Shown here: piece after piece, positions 9,233-17,392 of the stretch
Position numbering within the stretch: position 1 is the first letter of the stretch
Layout of the letters: the number at the start of each line of letters is the position of its first letter
Origin: Abyssalbus ytuae
GTDB lineage: Bacteria; Bacteroidota; Bacteroidia; Flavobacteriales; Flavobacteriaceae
Direction: 5' to 3'
Assembly (NCBI RefSeq): GCF_022807975.1
Contig: NZ_CP094358.1
Coordinates: 1,488,001-1,552,000, forward strand
DNA: 64,000 nt
The notes under the pieces: model-generated
The model's input: only the letters and a program-made list of their open reading frames with translations
Database searches by the model: none
What the model was told of the DNA's origin: nothing
Made by a program: the position numbers and the translations under genes

Positions 9233-10753
9233 TTAACTAAGAGTATTCATTTTCAATAATTCTTCCAGATAATCCCTTGAGTTAGACAACCGGGGGACTT
9301 TATGCTGCCCTCCCAATTTATCATTTATTTTTAACCAGTCATAAAACAGGTCTTTTCTGGCTATGTTAAGCCTAATCGGATTAAGGGTAACATTCTTATA
9401 TCGCTTAGCTTCATAATCAGAATTAAGGGTTTTTAAAGAGGTATCTAACAATTCTGTAAACTTTTGAATGCTTTCAGGCTTTCTTCTAAACTCAATAAGC
9501 CATTCATGAGCTCCCTTTTCTTTACCCTTCATAAAAACAGGTGCCACAGTATAATCAACTATTTCGGCGTTGGTATCTTTGCAAGCAACTTTTAAAGCCT
9601 CCTCAGCATTTTCAATTATTAATTCTTCACCAAAAACATTAATATAATGTTTGGTACGTCCGGTAACTTTTACCCTGTAGGGATTTGTGGAAGTAAACCT
9701 TACAGTATCACCAATCAGGTAACGCCATAATCCGGCATTTGTAGTGATAACCATAGCATAATTCTTATCTTTTTCTACTTCCCATAATGGTATTATTTTT
9801 TCCTGTGGAGTTTTATAAACATCCATAGGTATAAACTCATAAAAAATACCATAATCCAGCATCAACAATAATTCATCGGAATCATTACGGTCCTGAATAG
9901 CAAAAAAGCCTTCGGAAGCATTATAGATTTCGTAATATTTAAAATTATTTCTGGGCAAAAGTTTCTGGTATTGTTCCCTGTACGGATTAAAGCTTACTCC
10001 ACCATGAAAGTAAACTTCCAGGTTTTCCCAGATTTCAAACAAATTTCCTTTACCTGTTTTCTCTAAAACGCGATTAAGCAAAACCAGCATCCATGACGGC
10101 ACACCTGCTAAACTGGTAACATCTTCCTGTATGGTTTCGTTTACTATAGCTTCCAGTTTTGTTTCCCACTCACTCATAAGCGAAACTTTATGACTGGGTG
10201 TACTGCTCATTTCGGCCCAAAAGGGTAAATTATCAATTATAATTGCTGACAGATCTCCAAAAAAAGTATTGTTGTTTTCATATAATTCTTTACTCCCTCC
10301 TAACCTTAAGCTCTTACCGGTAAATAATTTTGAATCTTCATTATTATTAAAATAAAGGGAAAGCATGTCTTTGCCTGCTTTAAAGTGACAATCTTCCAGG
10401 GCTTCATCACTTACAGGTATAAATTTACTTTTTGCGTTGGTAGTACCACTGCTCTTTGCAAACCACCGTATGGGTGTGGGCCAGAAAATATTATGTTCCC
10501 CTTGCCTGCTCCTGGTTATCATCGGCTCTATATCTTCATATCTGCTCACCGGAACCCTTTCGGCAAAAGCTTCATATTTGTTTACAGATTCAAAATCGTA
10601 TTTTCTCCCTATTTCTGTATTTTCAGCTATTGATATTAACTGATGTAACACTTCGTACTGGACTTCGGACGGATATTTTAAGAATAATTCTATTTGATGG
10701 TAGCGCTTTTTAAGCAACCATGAAGCAACAGAATTAAAAAGCGGAATTGGCAT
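9233..10753 (-). CDS. GH3 auxin-responsive promoter family protein (acyl-adenylate ligase fold)
   Basis: 506 aa from the ATG at 10753 (MPIPLFNSVASWLLKKRYHQ). An upstream ATG at 10786 would add 11 hydrophobic residues that do not look native. It contains the adenylate-binding motif SSGTTNAKSKFIP and GLWRYLIGDTVRF of the GH3/ANL fold. Plant GH3 enzymes conjugate amino acids to jasmonate or auxin. Bacterial homologues are common in Bacteroidota and their substrates are unknown. It is divergent from DUF2797 with only 45 nt between starts. Confidence 0.9.
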   Translation of the reverse strand: MPIPLFNSVASWLLKKRYHQIELFLKYPSEVQYEVLHQLISIAENTEIGRKYDFESVNKYEAFAERVPVSRYEDIEPMITRSRQGEHNIFWPTPIRWFAKSSGTTNAKSKFIPVSDEALEDCHFKAGKDMLSLYFNNNEDSKLFTGKSLRLGGSKELYENNNTFFGDLSAIIIDNLPFWAEMSSTPSHKVSLMSEWETKLEAIVNETIQEDVTSLAGVPSWMLVLLNRVLEKTGKGNLFEIWENLEVYFHGGVSFNPYREQYQKLLPRNNFKYYEIYNASEGFFAIQDRNDSDELLLMLDYGIFYEFIPMDVYKTPQEKIIPLWEVEKDKNYAMVITTNAGLWRYLIGDTVRFTSTNPYRVKVTGRTKHYINVFGEELIIENAEEALKVACKDTNAEIVDYTVAPVFMKGKEKGAHEWLIEFRRKPESIQKFTELLDTSLKTLNSDYEAKRYKNVTLNPIRLNIARKDLFYDWLKINDKLGGQHKVPRLSNSRDYLEELLKMNTLS

Positions 10754-10761
10754 TTTTGAAC

Positions 10762-10769
10762 TATCTTTA
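10762..10769 (+). promoter_or_regulatory. Candidate -7 element for DUF2797 gene
   Basis: TATCTTTA in the 45-nt divergent spacer is 7/8 to the TAnnTTTG consensus, 29 nt before the plus-strand start. No -33 partner outside the GH3 coding region is evident. Confidence 0.25.
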
Positions 10770-10798
10770 AGCAATAAAAATAGCAAAAATCTTTTATC

Positions 10799-11602
10799 AT
10801 GTATACGGGTGTTTTAACAAAAATGAAAACTGAGTTTACAAACCCAATAAATTACTTTTTAATTTTTGAAAATGACTTCTTAAATATCAATCAATTATTG
10901 GACAGGAAAATAAAAATAAGCTTTATAAAGTATGAATGCTTAAACTGCCATTTAGACAAGCCTATTTACAGGCAGGGGTTTTGCAAGGAATGCTTTTTTG
11001 AAACCCCAAGAGCCGGCGACTGGGTTATGCGCCCGGAATTGAGCAAAGCTCATTTGGGAGAAGAAGACCGCGATCTCGAATTTGAAAAAGAAATGCAATT
11101 ACAGCCGCATATAGTCTATTTGGCAAACTCCAGCGATGTAAAAGTGGGTGTAACCAGAAAAGCCCAGATACCTACCCGTTGGATAGACCAGGGTGCCCAC
11201 GAAGCTATAGAAATTGTAGAAGTTCCTAACCGCTACCTGGCCGGAATAGCAGAAGTCGCTTTAAAAAATCATGTATCTGATAAAACAAACTGGAGAAAAA
11301 TGGTCACAAATAAAATAGTTGATGTAGACCTGGAAGCCGAAAAAGAAAGATTAGCCCCTTATATCCCCGAAGAAGTAAAGCCTTATTTTATTCAAAGTAA
11401 ATCTAAAGAAATAAACCTGTCATTTCCTGTTTTACAATTTCCCGATAAAATAAAAAGCCTCAATCTTGATAAAACCCATGAATATGAAGGGGTTTTAAAG
11501 GGAATAAAAGGGCAATATTTAATTTTTGAAGATGGTACGGTTTTTAATGTCAGAGGTAGTGAAGGGTATGTGGTTAAATTAATTATTAACCTAAATATTT
11601 AA
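10799..11602 (+). CDS. DUF2797 domain-containing protein
   Basis: 267 aa. It has a four-Cys zinc-ribbon-like module (YECLNCHLDKPIYRQGFCKECFFE, about residues 40-65) and the family segment VKVGVTRKAQIPTRWIDQGA, which resembles a GIY-YIG-like core. Its function is unknown. The last 17 nt overlap the 3' end of the convergent sigma-factor gene, so the two transcripts must overlap. The Cys spacing suggests a metal site. Confidence 0.88.
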   Translation: MYTGVLTKMKTEFTNPINYFLIFENDFLNINQLLDRKIKISFIKYECLNCHLDKPIYRQGFCKECFFETPRAGDWVMRPELSKAHLGEEDRDLEFEKEMQLQPHIVYLANSSDVKVGVTRKAQIPTRWIDQGAHEAIEIVEVPNRYLAGIAEVALKNHVSDKTNWRKMVTNKIVDVDLEAEKERLAPYIPEEVKPYFIQSKSKEINLSFPVLQFPDKIKSLNLDKTHEYEGVLKGIKGQYLIFEDGTVFNVRGSEGYVVKLIINLNI

Positions 11603-12449
11603 TTAAAACATTTGAACGACCCGATTTTTTTAATTTTAATAAAGCTGTTGCTTTTATTTGTCGTACCCGCTCCCTTGTGAGAGTCATAGAAGCTCCTATT
11701 TCCTCAAGGGTCATTTGATTATTATTATCCAGCCCAAAGAATAATTTAATAATATCAGATTCACGTTGGGTAAGAGTATTTAAAACAATATTTATTTCAT
11801 CTTTAAGGGAATCGCCCATTAAATCATCATCGGGTTCAGGAACATTATTGGATTTTATCAGGTCATAAAAATTTAACTCCTCTCCTTTTTTTAAAGGAGC
11901 ATCTAAGGACATTTGCCTGCCGGCATTTTTCATGCATAGTTTTATTTCAGTAATTGAAATTTCTACAATTTCTGATATTTCATCAGCTGAGGGTAATCTT
12001 TGATAAGTCTGCTCTAAAAATGCCGAAGCTTTACTAATTTTGTTAAGAGCACTTATTTTATTTAAAGGCAATCGCACAATTCTGGATTGTTCTGCTATTG
12101 CCTGCAAAATAGATTGTCTTATCCACCATACGGCATAAGAAATAAATTTAAAACCTCTGCTCTCATCAAATCTGCTTGCTGCCCTTACTAATCCAACATT
12201 CCCTTCGTTAATAAGGTCTGGGAGAGTTAATCCCTGGCTTTGATATTGTTTTGCAACAGAAACTACAAATCGTAAATTGGCACTAATGAGTTTTTCCAGC
12301 GCTAATTGGTCTCCTTTTCTTATCCTTATTGCTAACTCCACTTCCTCCTCTTCAGTAACCAGATCAATTTTACCTATTTCCTGAAGATATTTATCTAATG
12401 AAACATTTTCTCTATTGGTTATTTGTTTTACTATTTTGAGCTGTCTCAT
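11586..12449 (-). CDS. RNA polymerase sigma factor, RpoD/SigA-family paralogue
   Basis: 287 aa, the same length as the Bacteroidota primary sigma factor. It has region 1.2 (SLDKYLQEIGKIDLVTEEEE), region 2 (LRFVVSVAKQYQSQGLTLPD; ISYAVWWIRQSI), region 3, and region 4.2 (TLEEIGASMTLTRERVRQIK). Several normally invariant positions differ from the housekeeping RpoD as I know it. Examples are the stretch after the region 4.2 helix (ATALLKLKKSGRSNVLIKYLG) and the region 3 linker. It is therefore probably a second, specialised copy rather than the primary sigma. It is the last gene after S21 and NYN/LOTUS genes. Confidence 0.88.
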   Translation of the reverse strand: MRQLKIVKQITNRENVSLDKYLQEIGKIDLVTEEEEVELAIRIRKGDQLALEKLISANLRFVVSVAKQYQSQGLTLPDLINEGNVGLVRAASRFDESRGFKFISYAVWWIRQSILQAIAEQSRIVRLPLNKISALNKISKASAFLEQTYQRLPSADEISEIVEISITEIKLCMKNAGRQMSLDAPLKKGEELNFYDLIKSNNVPEPDDDLMGDSLKDEINIVLNTLTQRESDIIKLFFGLDNNNQMTLEEIGASMTLTRERVRQIKATALLKLKKSGRSNVLIKYLG

Positions 12450-12469
12450 TTTAAATATATTAGATAGTA

Positions 12470-13210
12470 CTAATTTTTTATTCTCACATAAATAAGGTTT
12501 CGGTTGCGTCCGGTATTATTGCGCTGTTCTATTTCAAATTTATTGATAGAATTTATTAAAGGTGTTAATTTTTGAAACCCATAATTTCTCGAATCAAAAT
12601 TGGGTTGCTTCTTTTGAAGTAATGTTCCTACTTCTCCTAAAAAGGCCCAACCATCCTCATCTTCTAGATCGGATATAGTGGATGATATTAACTTAACTAC
12701 TGTGGGTGTTATCTTATCTACTTTGGTGTGCTCTTTTGGTTTATTATCAAATTTGTTATCTAATTCCTCAGGTTCTTTCCTGAGAATTTCTATATAAATA
12801 AACCTATCACACGAAACGATAAAAGGATTGGGGGTTTTCTTCTCTCCAATCCCATAAACTATCATACCAGCCTCTCTAAGACGTATAGCTAATCTTGTAA
12901 AATCACTATCGCTTGAAACCAGACAAAAACCTGTGACCTTCCCTGAATATAAAATATCCATGGCATCAATAATCATGGCTGAATCTGTAGCATTTTTGCC
13001 TGTGGTGTATCCGTATTGTTGTATGGGTGTTATGGCGTTTTCAAGAAGAACTTTTTTCCATTTTATCAGACTTGGTTTTGTCCAATCGCCATAAATCCTT
13101 TTAATAGTTGGATTGCCATATTTAGCAACCTCCTCCAGCAGTTCTTTTACATATTGAGAAGGGATATTGTCTCCATCAATAAGCACTGCTAAACTTAAGT
13201 CAGGTTTCAT
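12470..13210 (-). CDS. NYN-domain protein with C-terminal LOTUS/OST-HTH domain
   Basis: 246 aa. The NYN (PIN-like) nuclease core covers about residues 1-150, with acidic residues in VLIDGDNIP, KNATDSAMIIDAMDI and LVSSDSDFTRLA, the LabA/DUF88-type arrangement. A winged-helix LOTUS/OST-HTH-like domain follows at about residues 170-245 (SSTISDLEDEDGWAFLGEVG). NYN domains are predicted metal-dependent RNases and LOTUS domains bind RNA, so an RNA-processing role is likely. It starts 2 nt after the S21 paralogue stop and ends 20 nt before the sigma-factor start, so the three form an operon. Confidence 0.87.
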   Translation of the reverse strand: MKPDLSLAVLIDGDNIPSQYVKELLEEVAKYGNPTIKRIYGDWTKPSLIKWKKVLLENAITPIQQYGYTTGKNATDSAMIIDAMDILYSGKVTGFCLVSSDSDFTRLAIRLREAGMIVYGIGEKKTPNPFIVSCDRFIYIEILRKEPEELDNKFDNKPKEHTKVDKITPTVVKLISSTISDLEDEDGWAFLGEVGTLLQKKQPNFDSRNYGFQKLTPLINSINKFEIEQRNNTGRNRNLIYVRIKN

Positions 13211-13212
13211 TA

Positions 13213-13407
13213 TTATTCTTCCTGAAGCCTCTTGTATTCTTCTTTGTAAACAGCTTTTGCAATTTCTTCCCTTCTTTGTACAGACTTTTTGGTAAAATGC
13301 TGATTGCTTCTTAGGTTTTGCATAAGTTTGGTTTTCTTATGCTTACTTCTATATCGCTTAAGGGCTCTGTCTATATTTTCTCCTTCTTTTACTGGTATTA
13401 TTAGCAT
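13213..13407 (-). CDS. rpsU: 30S ribosomal protein S21 (bS21), likely paralogue
   Basis: 64 aa, the normal length, with the S21 N-terminus MLIIPVKEGENIDRALKRY and basic helices. Its sequence differs from the usual flavobacterial bS21 in the middle and C-terminus. The leader TTTTTAATATTTTATTT before the ATG has no AGGAGG-type Shine-Dalgarno. Tyr54, at the position described as contacting the anti-Shine-Dalgarno in Bacteroidota ribosomes, is kept. It is the first gene of the S21-NYN/LOTUS-sigma operon, downstream of the csp terminator. Confidence 0.9.
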   Translation of the reverse strand: MLIIPVKEGENIDRALKRYRSKHKKTKLMQNLRSNQHFTKKSVQRREEIAKAVYKEEYKRLQEE

Positions 13408-13420
13408 AAATAAAATATTA

Positions 13421-13456
13421 AAAATTAAAAAGCCACTTACCTTCGGTAAATGGCTT
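13421..13456 (-). terminator. Intrinsic terminator after csp
   Basis: On the minus strand a 12-bp stem (AAGCCATTTACC with GGTAAGTGGCTT, one wobble) with a short GAA loop is followed by TTTTTAATTTTTAAT. It lies between the cold-shock gene and the S21 paralogue, so S21 expression needs read-through or its own promoter. Confidence 0.85.
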
Positions 13457-13472
13457 ATAAATTATAAAAAAA

Positions 13473-13667
13473 TTAATCAATAATTTCTACGTTTACGGCA
13501 TTCATTCCTTTTTTGCCTCTCTCGGTCTCAAATCGCACTTTATCATTTTCGTTGATATTGTCAATTAAACCACTTTCGTGTACAAAGATATCTTCATTGC
13601 TATCTTTAATTGTGATGAATCCAAATCCTTTGGTTCTGTTAAAGAACTTAACTGTTCCTTCTTGCAT
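13473..13667 (-). CDS. Cold-shock domain protein (CspA family)
   Basis: 64 aa, a single cold-shock domain. The RNP-1-like motif KGFGFITI and the RNP-2-like motif DIFVHES are both present. It binds single-stranded RNA/DNA and acts as an RNA chaperone. A 271-nt AT-rich gap upstream could hold a structured 5' leader, as in many csp genes, but I see no clear structure there. A strong terminator follows the stop. Confidence 0.95.
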   Translation of the reverse strand: MQEGTVKFFNRTKGFGFITIKDSNEDIFVHESGLIDNINENDKVRFETERGKKGMNAVNVEIID

Positions 13668-13938
13668 TGTATTAAATTTAAAATGTTTACTATTAAAATC
13701 ATAACTTAAATGATATACTTAACTTTTTAAAAAAAGAAAATATAAAAGATTACAATCTATTACATACCATTCATTATGTATGCATCAGCAGATGATCAAA
13801 AAAATAGGAATAAATTAAACGGTAGGAATAAAGAATTTCTAAAGTAGTTGATACCTAATTGCTAACTGCGTGCAAAGTAACAGTTTTATTTTGAAAAAAT
13901 CTATTTATTTGGTATTTATTTAAAAAAACAAGGGGTTA

Positions 13939-14145
13939 TTATCTATGGCCATTGGGCCGACGATCTAAATCTATTAATCCATTAGGATTGGATTTATAAT
14001 TTTTTACCCGCTCATTAACTATATTTTCGTGCGCCCCCTTCTGATCATTTTTTAAATCAAATAATTTTTCAATAATTTCTTCTTCATTAACTGATAATAT
14101 CCATTTTATCAGTTCTTTTTTCTTAATATCCAGCGTTGTATCCAT
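13939..14145 (-). CDS. Small antitoxin-like protein of unknown function
   Basis: 68 aa, highly charged. The opening MDTTLDIKKKELIKWILSVN resembles the N-terminus of small flavobacterial antitoxin-like proteins found upstream of RelE/ParE toxins. No toxin gene follows: the 271 nt downstream are non-coding. It could be an orphan antitoxin or a degenerate one. A TAAATTTG -7-like element lies at 14157-14150, immediately upstream, which would make the transcript almost leaderless. Confidence 0.55.
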   Translation of the reverse strand: MDTTLDIKKKELIKWILSVNEEEIIEKLFDLKNDQKGAHENIVNERVKNYKSNPNGLIDLDRRPNGHR

Positions 14146-14216
14146 GTGTCAAATTTAATTTATCTCATTCTATTAGATGTTTTCAAAAAAAATGAAGATT
14201 GACACAAAAGAAGAAA

Positions 14217-15161
14217 TTAATCACAGGTTTCTATAAATAATGAACTGTTATTTGTTTCAAAATTATCTGTACTTACCTTTTCTTTCAGCTTTTTATATTC
14301 ATATATTTTAGAAAAATCATCATATTTCATACTACTTTCTCCACCTTTATTTGCCTTTGGAATAGCTTGTGTATCAATAAAAATATTATTCTTTTTATCA
14401 TACTCATAATATGCAGGTAAATTCCCTTCAAATAAATTATATGATTTGTTAACATATATTTTTTGAACATCGTTAAATACCTGTGATATGTATTGCTTTA
14501 AAAACAGCATGTCTTCACTGTTTTCGTCCAAATCTCTTTTTACCGTTGTTTTTCCGTCTTCAAAAGTTAACATCCCCTCATTAAAAACTGCTGTCATGGT
14601 TTTTAACGAATGTAAATATGTATGCGAATTGTTTATTACTATAAAATCATTATAACCAGCATTATTATTAAAAACCCTGACCTCATTTTTATCCGGATAA
14701 TAAATTTTAAACATAAATATAAGCTGTTCCGGCACCCTCTTTAAATTATAAACGTAAGGATAGGCAAAACAGTTTGCATCTTCATTAAATACACGGTTTA
14801 ATTTTATCCAAGGTTCATCTTTTTGATGAAAACCGGCATATACATCTCCGTTTTCAAAATTTTCAAATGAAACCATAGCTGATTTTTTTAACTCTCTGTT
14901 TGTTCTGCCATAAAGCTCAAAAATGGGTTTCGAAAAAGGAGCAAACTCAATTCTGCCATCTTTTAAGAATTTCCACTTTCCAACTTGTATGCCTCCAAAA
15001 TAAGCAATGGCGTATGTACCCTGTTCCATTATAATTAACGAACTTCCTCCCTCAGGGGAAGAACTTCCTAAAGAATATTGTCCTGTTATATTTTGTTCAT
15101 TAATTTGTCCCATACTTACTTTAACAAATAATACCAGTACCAATAAAAATTTCTGTTTCAT
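14217..15161 (-). CDS. Secreted protein of unknown function
   Basis: 314 aa with a clear Sec signal peptide (MKQKFLLVLVLFVKVSMGQ, cleavage near Gly-Gln). The mature part has beta-rich stretches (GKWKFLKDGRIEFAPFSKP) but no family that I recognise. It has its own upstream space of 175 nt and no obvious partner gene. Base composition is like its neighbours. Confidence 0.75.
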   Translation of the reverse strand: MKQKFLLVLVLFVKVSMGQINEQNITGQYSLGSSSPEGGSSLIIMEQGTYAIAYFGGIQVGKWKFLKDGRIEFAPFSKPIFELYGRTNRELKKSAMVSFENFENGDVYAGFHQKDEPWIKLNRVFNEDANCFAYPYVYNLKRVPEQLIFMFKIYYPDKNEVRVFNNNAGYNDFIVINNSHTYLHSLKTMTAVFNEGMLTFEDGKTTVKRDLDENSEDMLFLKQYISQVFNDVQKIYVNKSYNLFEGNLPAYYEYDKKNNIFIDTQAIPKANKGGESSMKYDDFSKIYEYKKLKEKVSTDNFETNNSSLFIETCD

Positions 15162-15366
15162 CCTGTCTTAAATTAGGATGCAAGATAGTAGTTACCTTTA
15201 TAATAAAACTCCCTGTTTACAGGGTTCTTTTAATTATTTTATGACAATGTAAGATAATAATATGTCCTCTTAAATATTGTATTACTTATCTTCTCAGGGC
15301 ATGTAACCTGAATACATATATACCATTAGAAATTGAATGTTTGAATTTCTTAACTTTGTAAAGATT

Positions 15367-16221
15367 ATGCGTACTCTGTCTGAATATAATACCGAATTAA
15401 AGTTGAAGGGATTTAACGTTTTCCAAATTGAGGAAGATGCTAATGCAACACGTTTATATAGCCGAAAAGACTTCTACAAAATTTGTCTTACTACGGGTAA
15501 AAGTAAAATTCATTACGCCGAGCGAAGTTATAAAACCGAAGGAACCATTCTTTTTTTTGGAAATCCTCATATTCCCTATTCATGGGAAACACTTTCTACA
15601 AAGTATAAAGGATACACGGTATTGTTTTCTGAAACCTTTCTAAGCCCAAAAAATCGTTCTGAGAACTTGCAACAATCACCTTTATTTAAAATTGGCGGAA
15701 CTCCAGTTTTAGAGATAACAGAAAAACAAAGACAGTTTTTAAATAGCATTTTTCAAAAAATGATTGAAGAACAACAATCTGATTATGAATATAAAGCCGA
15801 TTTAATTCGTAATTATATAAATTTAATTTTGCACGAATCCTTAAAATTAAAACCGTCTGAAAATTTCAATCAAAATAAAAATGCAGCAGAGCGTCTCACC
15901 AATGTTTTTATGGAATTACTTGAAAGACAATTCCCTGTTGAAAGTCCGGATAAACCCCTTCAACTCACCACGGCAAACGATTATGCAAAAAATCTTTCTG
16001 TACATGTAAATTATCTTAACCGTTCGGTAAAAGAGGTTACCGGAAAAACTACCACTGCGCACATATCAACCCGTGTTATCAGTGAGGCAAAAGCAATTTT
16101 ACAACATACCGACTGGAATATTTCAGAAATTGCATTTGCTTTGGGATTTGAATATCCTACTTATTTTAATAATTTCTTTAAAAAACATACAGGAGTAAAC
16201 CCTTCTTCTTTAAGAGCTTAA
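15367..16221 (+). CDS. AraC-family transcriptional regulator
   Basis: 284 aa from the ATG at 15367 (MRTLSEYNTELKLKGFNVFQ). An ATG at 15337 adds 10 residues, but a TAACTTTG -7 match at 15351-15358 falls inside that extension. It has an N-terminal cupin-like sensor and a C-terminal AraC domain with two helix-turn-helix motifs (VHVNYLNRSVKEVTGK; ISEIAFALGFEYPTYFNNFF). It heads a cluster with an acetyltransferase remnant, a cupin and an alcohol dehydrogenase, which it probably activates. Confidence 0.88.
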   Translation: MRTLSEYNTELKLKGFNVFQIEEDANATRLYSRKDFYKICLTTGKSKIHYAERSYKTEGTILFFGNPHIPYSWETLSTKYKGYTVLFSETFLSPKNRSENLQQSPLFKIGGTPVLEITEKQRQFLNSIFQKMIEEQQSDYEYKADLIRNYINLILHESLKLKPSENFNQNKNAAERLTNVFMELLERQFPVESPDKPLQLTTANDYAKNLSVHVNYLNRSVKEVTGKTTTAHISTRVISEAKAILQHTDWNISEIAFALGFEYPTYFNNFFKKHTGVNPSSLRA

Positions 16222-16258
16222 AAAAGTTTGAATTCTATAAGTATTGGTTTGAAAGTAT

Positions 16259-16291
16259 TTAACCCTTACGGTTAATAGCAGGCTACCTTTG
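16259..16291 (+). promoter_or_regulatory. Promoter with dyad upstream of acetyltransferase-cupin-ADH genes
   Basis: TACCTTTG (16284-16291) matches the -7 consensus. No TTTG -33 element sits at the proper distance. In its place is a perfect dyad TTAACC-N5-GGTTAA (16259-16275), a plausible activator site for the adjacent AraC protein. Confidence 0.5.
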
Positions 16292-16306
16292 TATTAAAAC
16301 ACAAAG

Positions 16307-16877
16307 ATGGTACATTGCAAAGATATTTTTGAACGACTCCGAAATGGTGAAACTATCCCATTCGATGATCCTCAATATACCGACATCAGGAAGGCATCAT
16401 ATGCTACAAAGAAATTACTTGTTCAAATAAACAACACTTCAAACCCTGTTGAAATAAAGAATCTATTGAGTCTTATTACCAATACTGAGATTGACGAAAG
16501 TACGACTATATTTACCCCACTGCATATTAATTATGGAAAGAATATTAAAATCGGCAAAAATGTATTTATAAATTTTGACTGTACTTTCCTAGATTTGGGA
16601 GGAATCACAATTGAAGACAATGTCCTGATCGCCCCCAAAGTTAGTTTATTGTCAGAAGGCCATCCCACCTCAGTAAAAAACAGACAATCACTTACCGTGG
16701 GGCATATTCATATTAAAAAAAAATGCATGGATTGGTGCTAATGCCACTATTTTACAAGGGGTTACAATAGGAAAAAATGCAGTTGTTGCAGCGGGGGCCG
16801 TAGTTTCAAAAAATGTTCCGGACAACACAATAGTAGGAGGAATTCCTTCAAAAATTATAAAACCTGTTAATAAATAA
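16307..16877 (+). pseudogene. Sugar O-acetyltransferase (LacA/NodL/Maa type), frameshifted
   Basis: The frame from the ATG at 16307 encodes the first 138 or so residues of a maltose/galactoside O-acetyltransferase: an N-terminal Mac domain, then left-handed beta-helix hexapeptides such as NIKIGKNVFINFDCTFLDLG. It then shifts at a run of nine A (16715-16723) and ends at 16741. With eight A the frame continues [20 protein letters not shown] and [11 protein letters not shown] to a TAA at 16875-16877. That gives an intact protein of about 189 aa, the family length. It is a recent pseudogene, a phase-variable gene, a slippage-rescued gene or a sequencing error. Confidence 0.88.
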
Positions 16878-16884
16878 TAGCAAA

Positions 16885-17385
16885 ATGAAAAAATTTCAAC
16901 TTATAACAATATTGTTCTTTACAATCATAATTATTTCATGTAATAACAAGAAAAAAACAGAACCTATGAGTACTAAAGCAGATAAAAATAAATTAGAGGC
17001 CATCTTCCCTAAAGGGAATTTAGGGTCAAAAGAATTTTTCACAGGCAATGCATATCACATGAGTCTTGTTAATGCCGACACGATTTTTACCACCGCAGTA
17101 GGCAATGTTTATTTTGAACCAGGGGCACGAAGTAACTGGCATAGCCATCCTGCAGGTCAGATATTAATTATCACAGACGGAATTGGTTATCATCAATTGG
17201 AAGATCATCCCATTGAGATCATAAAAAAAGGAGATGTAATAAAATGCCCTCCTAATGTAAAACATTGGCATGGGGCCAGTCCTGATACCGGTTTACAACA
17301 ATTATACATAGTTCCTAATACAGAAAAAGGAATTGTTGAATGGATGGAAACTGTAAACGATCAGCAGTATAACAGTATTAAATAA
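16885..17385 (+). CDS. Cupin-domain lipoprotein
   Basis: 166 aa. The signal sequence ends in a lipobox-like IISC (Cys19), so it is probably a periplasmic lipoprotein. A single cupin barrel follows, with metal-ligand motifs WHSHPAGQ (two His and Gln) and KHWHGA (His), like the cupins of the carboxymuconolactone decarboxylase/hydroxynitrile lyase group. It starts 7 nt after the acetyltransferase end and ends 7 nt before the alcohol dehydrogenase gene, so they share a transcript. Confidence 0.85.
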   Translation: MKKFQLITILFFTIIIISCNNKKKTEPMSTKADKNKLEAIFPKGNLGSKEFFTGNAYHMSLVNADTIFTTAVGNVYFEPGARSNWHSHPAGQILIITDGIGYHQLEDHPIEIIKKGDVIKCPPNVKHWHGASPDTGLQQLYIVPNTEKGIVEWMETVNDQQYNSIK

Positions 17386-17392
17386 CCGGGTT

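Noticed and set aside
15211-15224. CCCTG-TTTA-CAGGG as a terminator
   Set aside because: The stem is only 5 bp and the position between two divergent gene starts does not fit termination.
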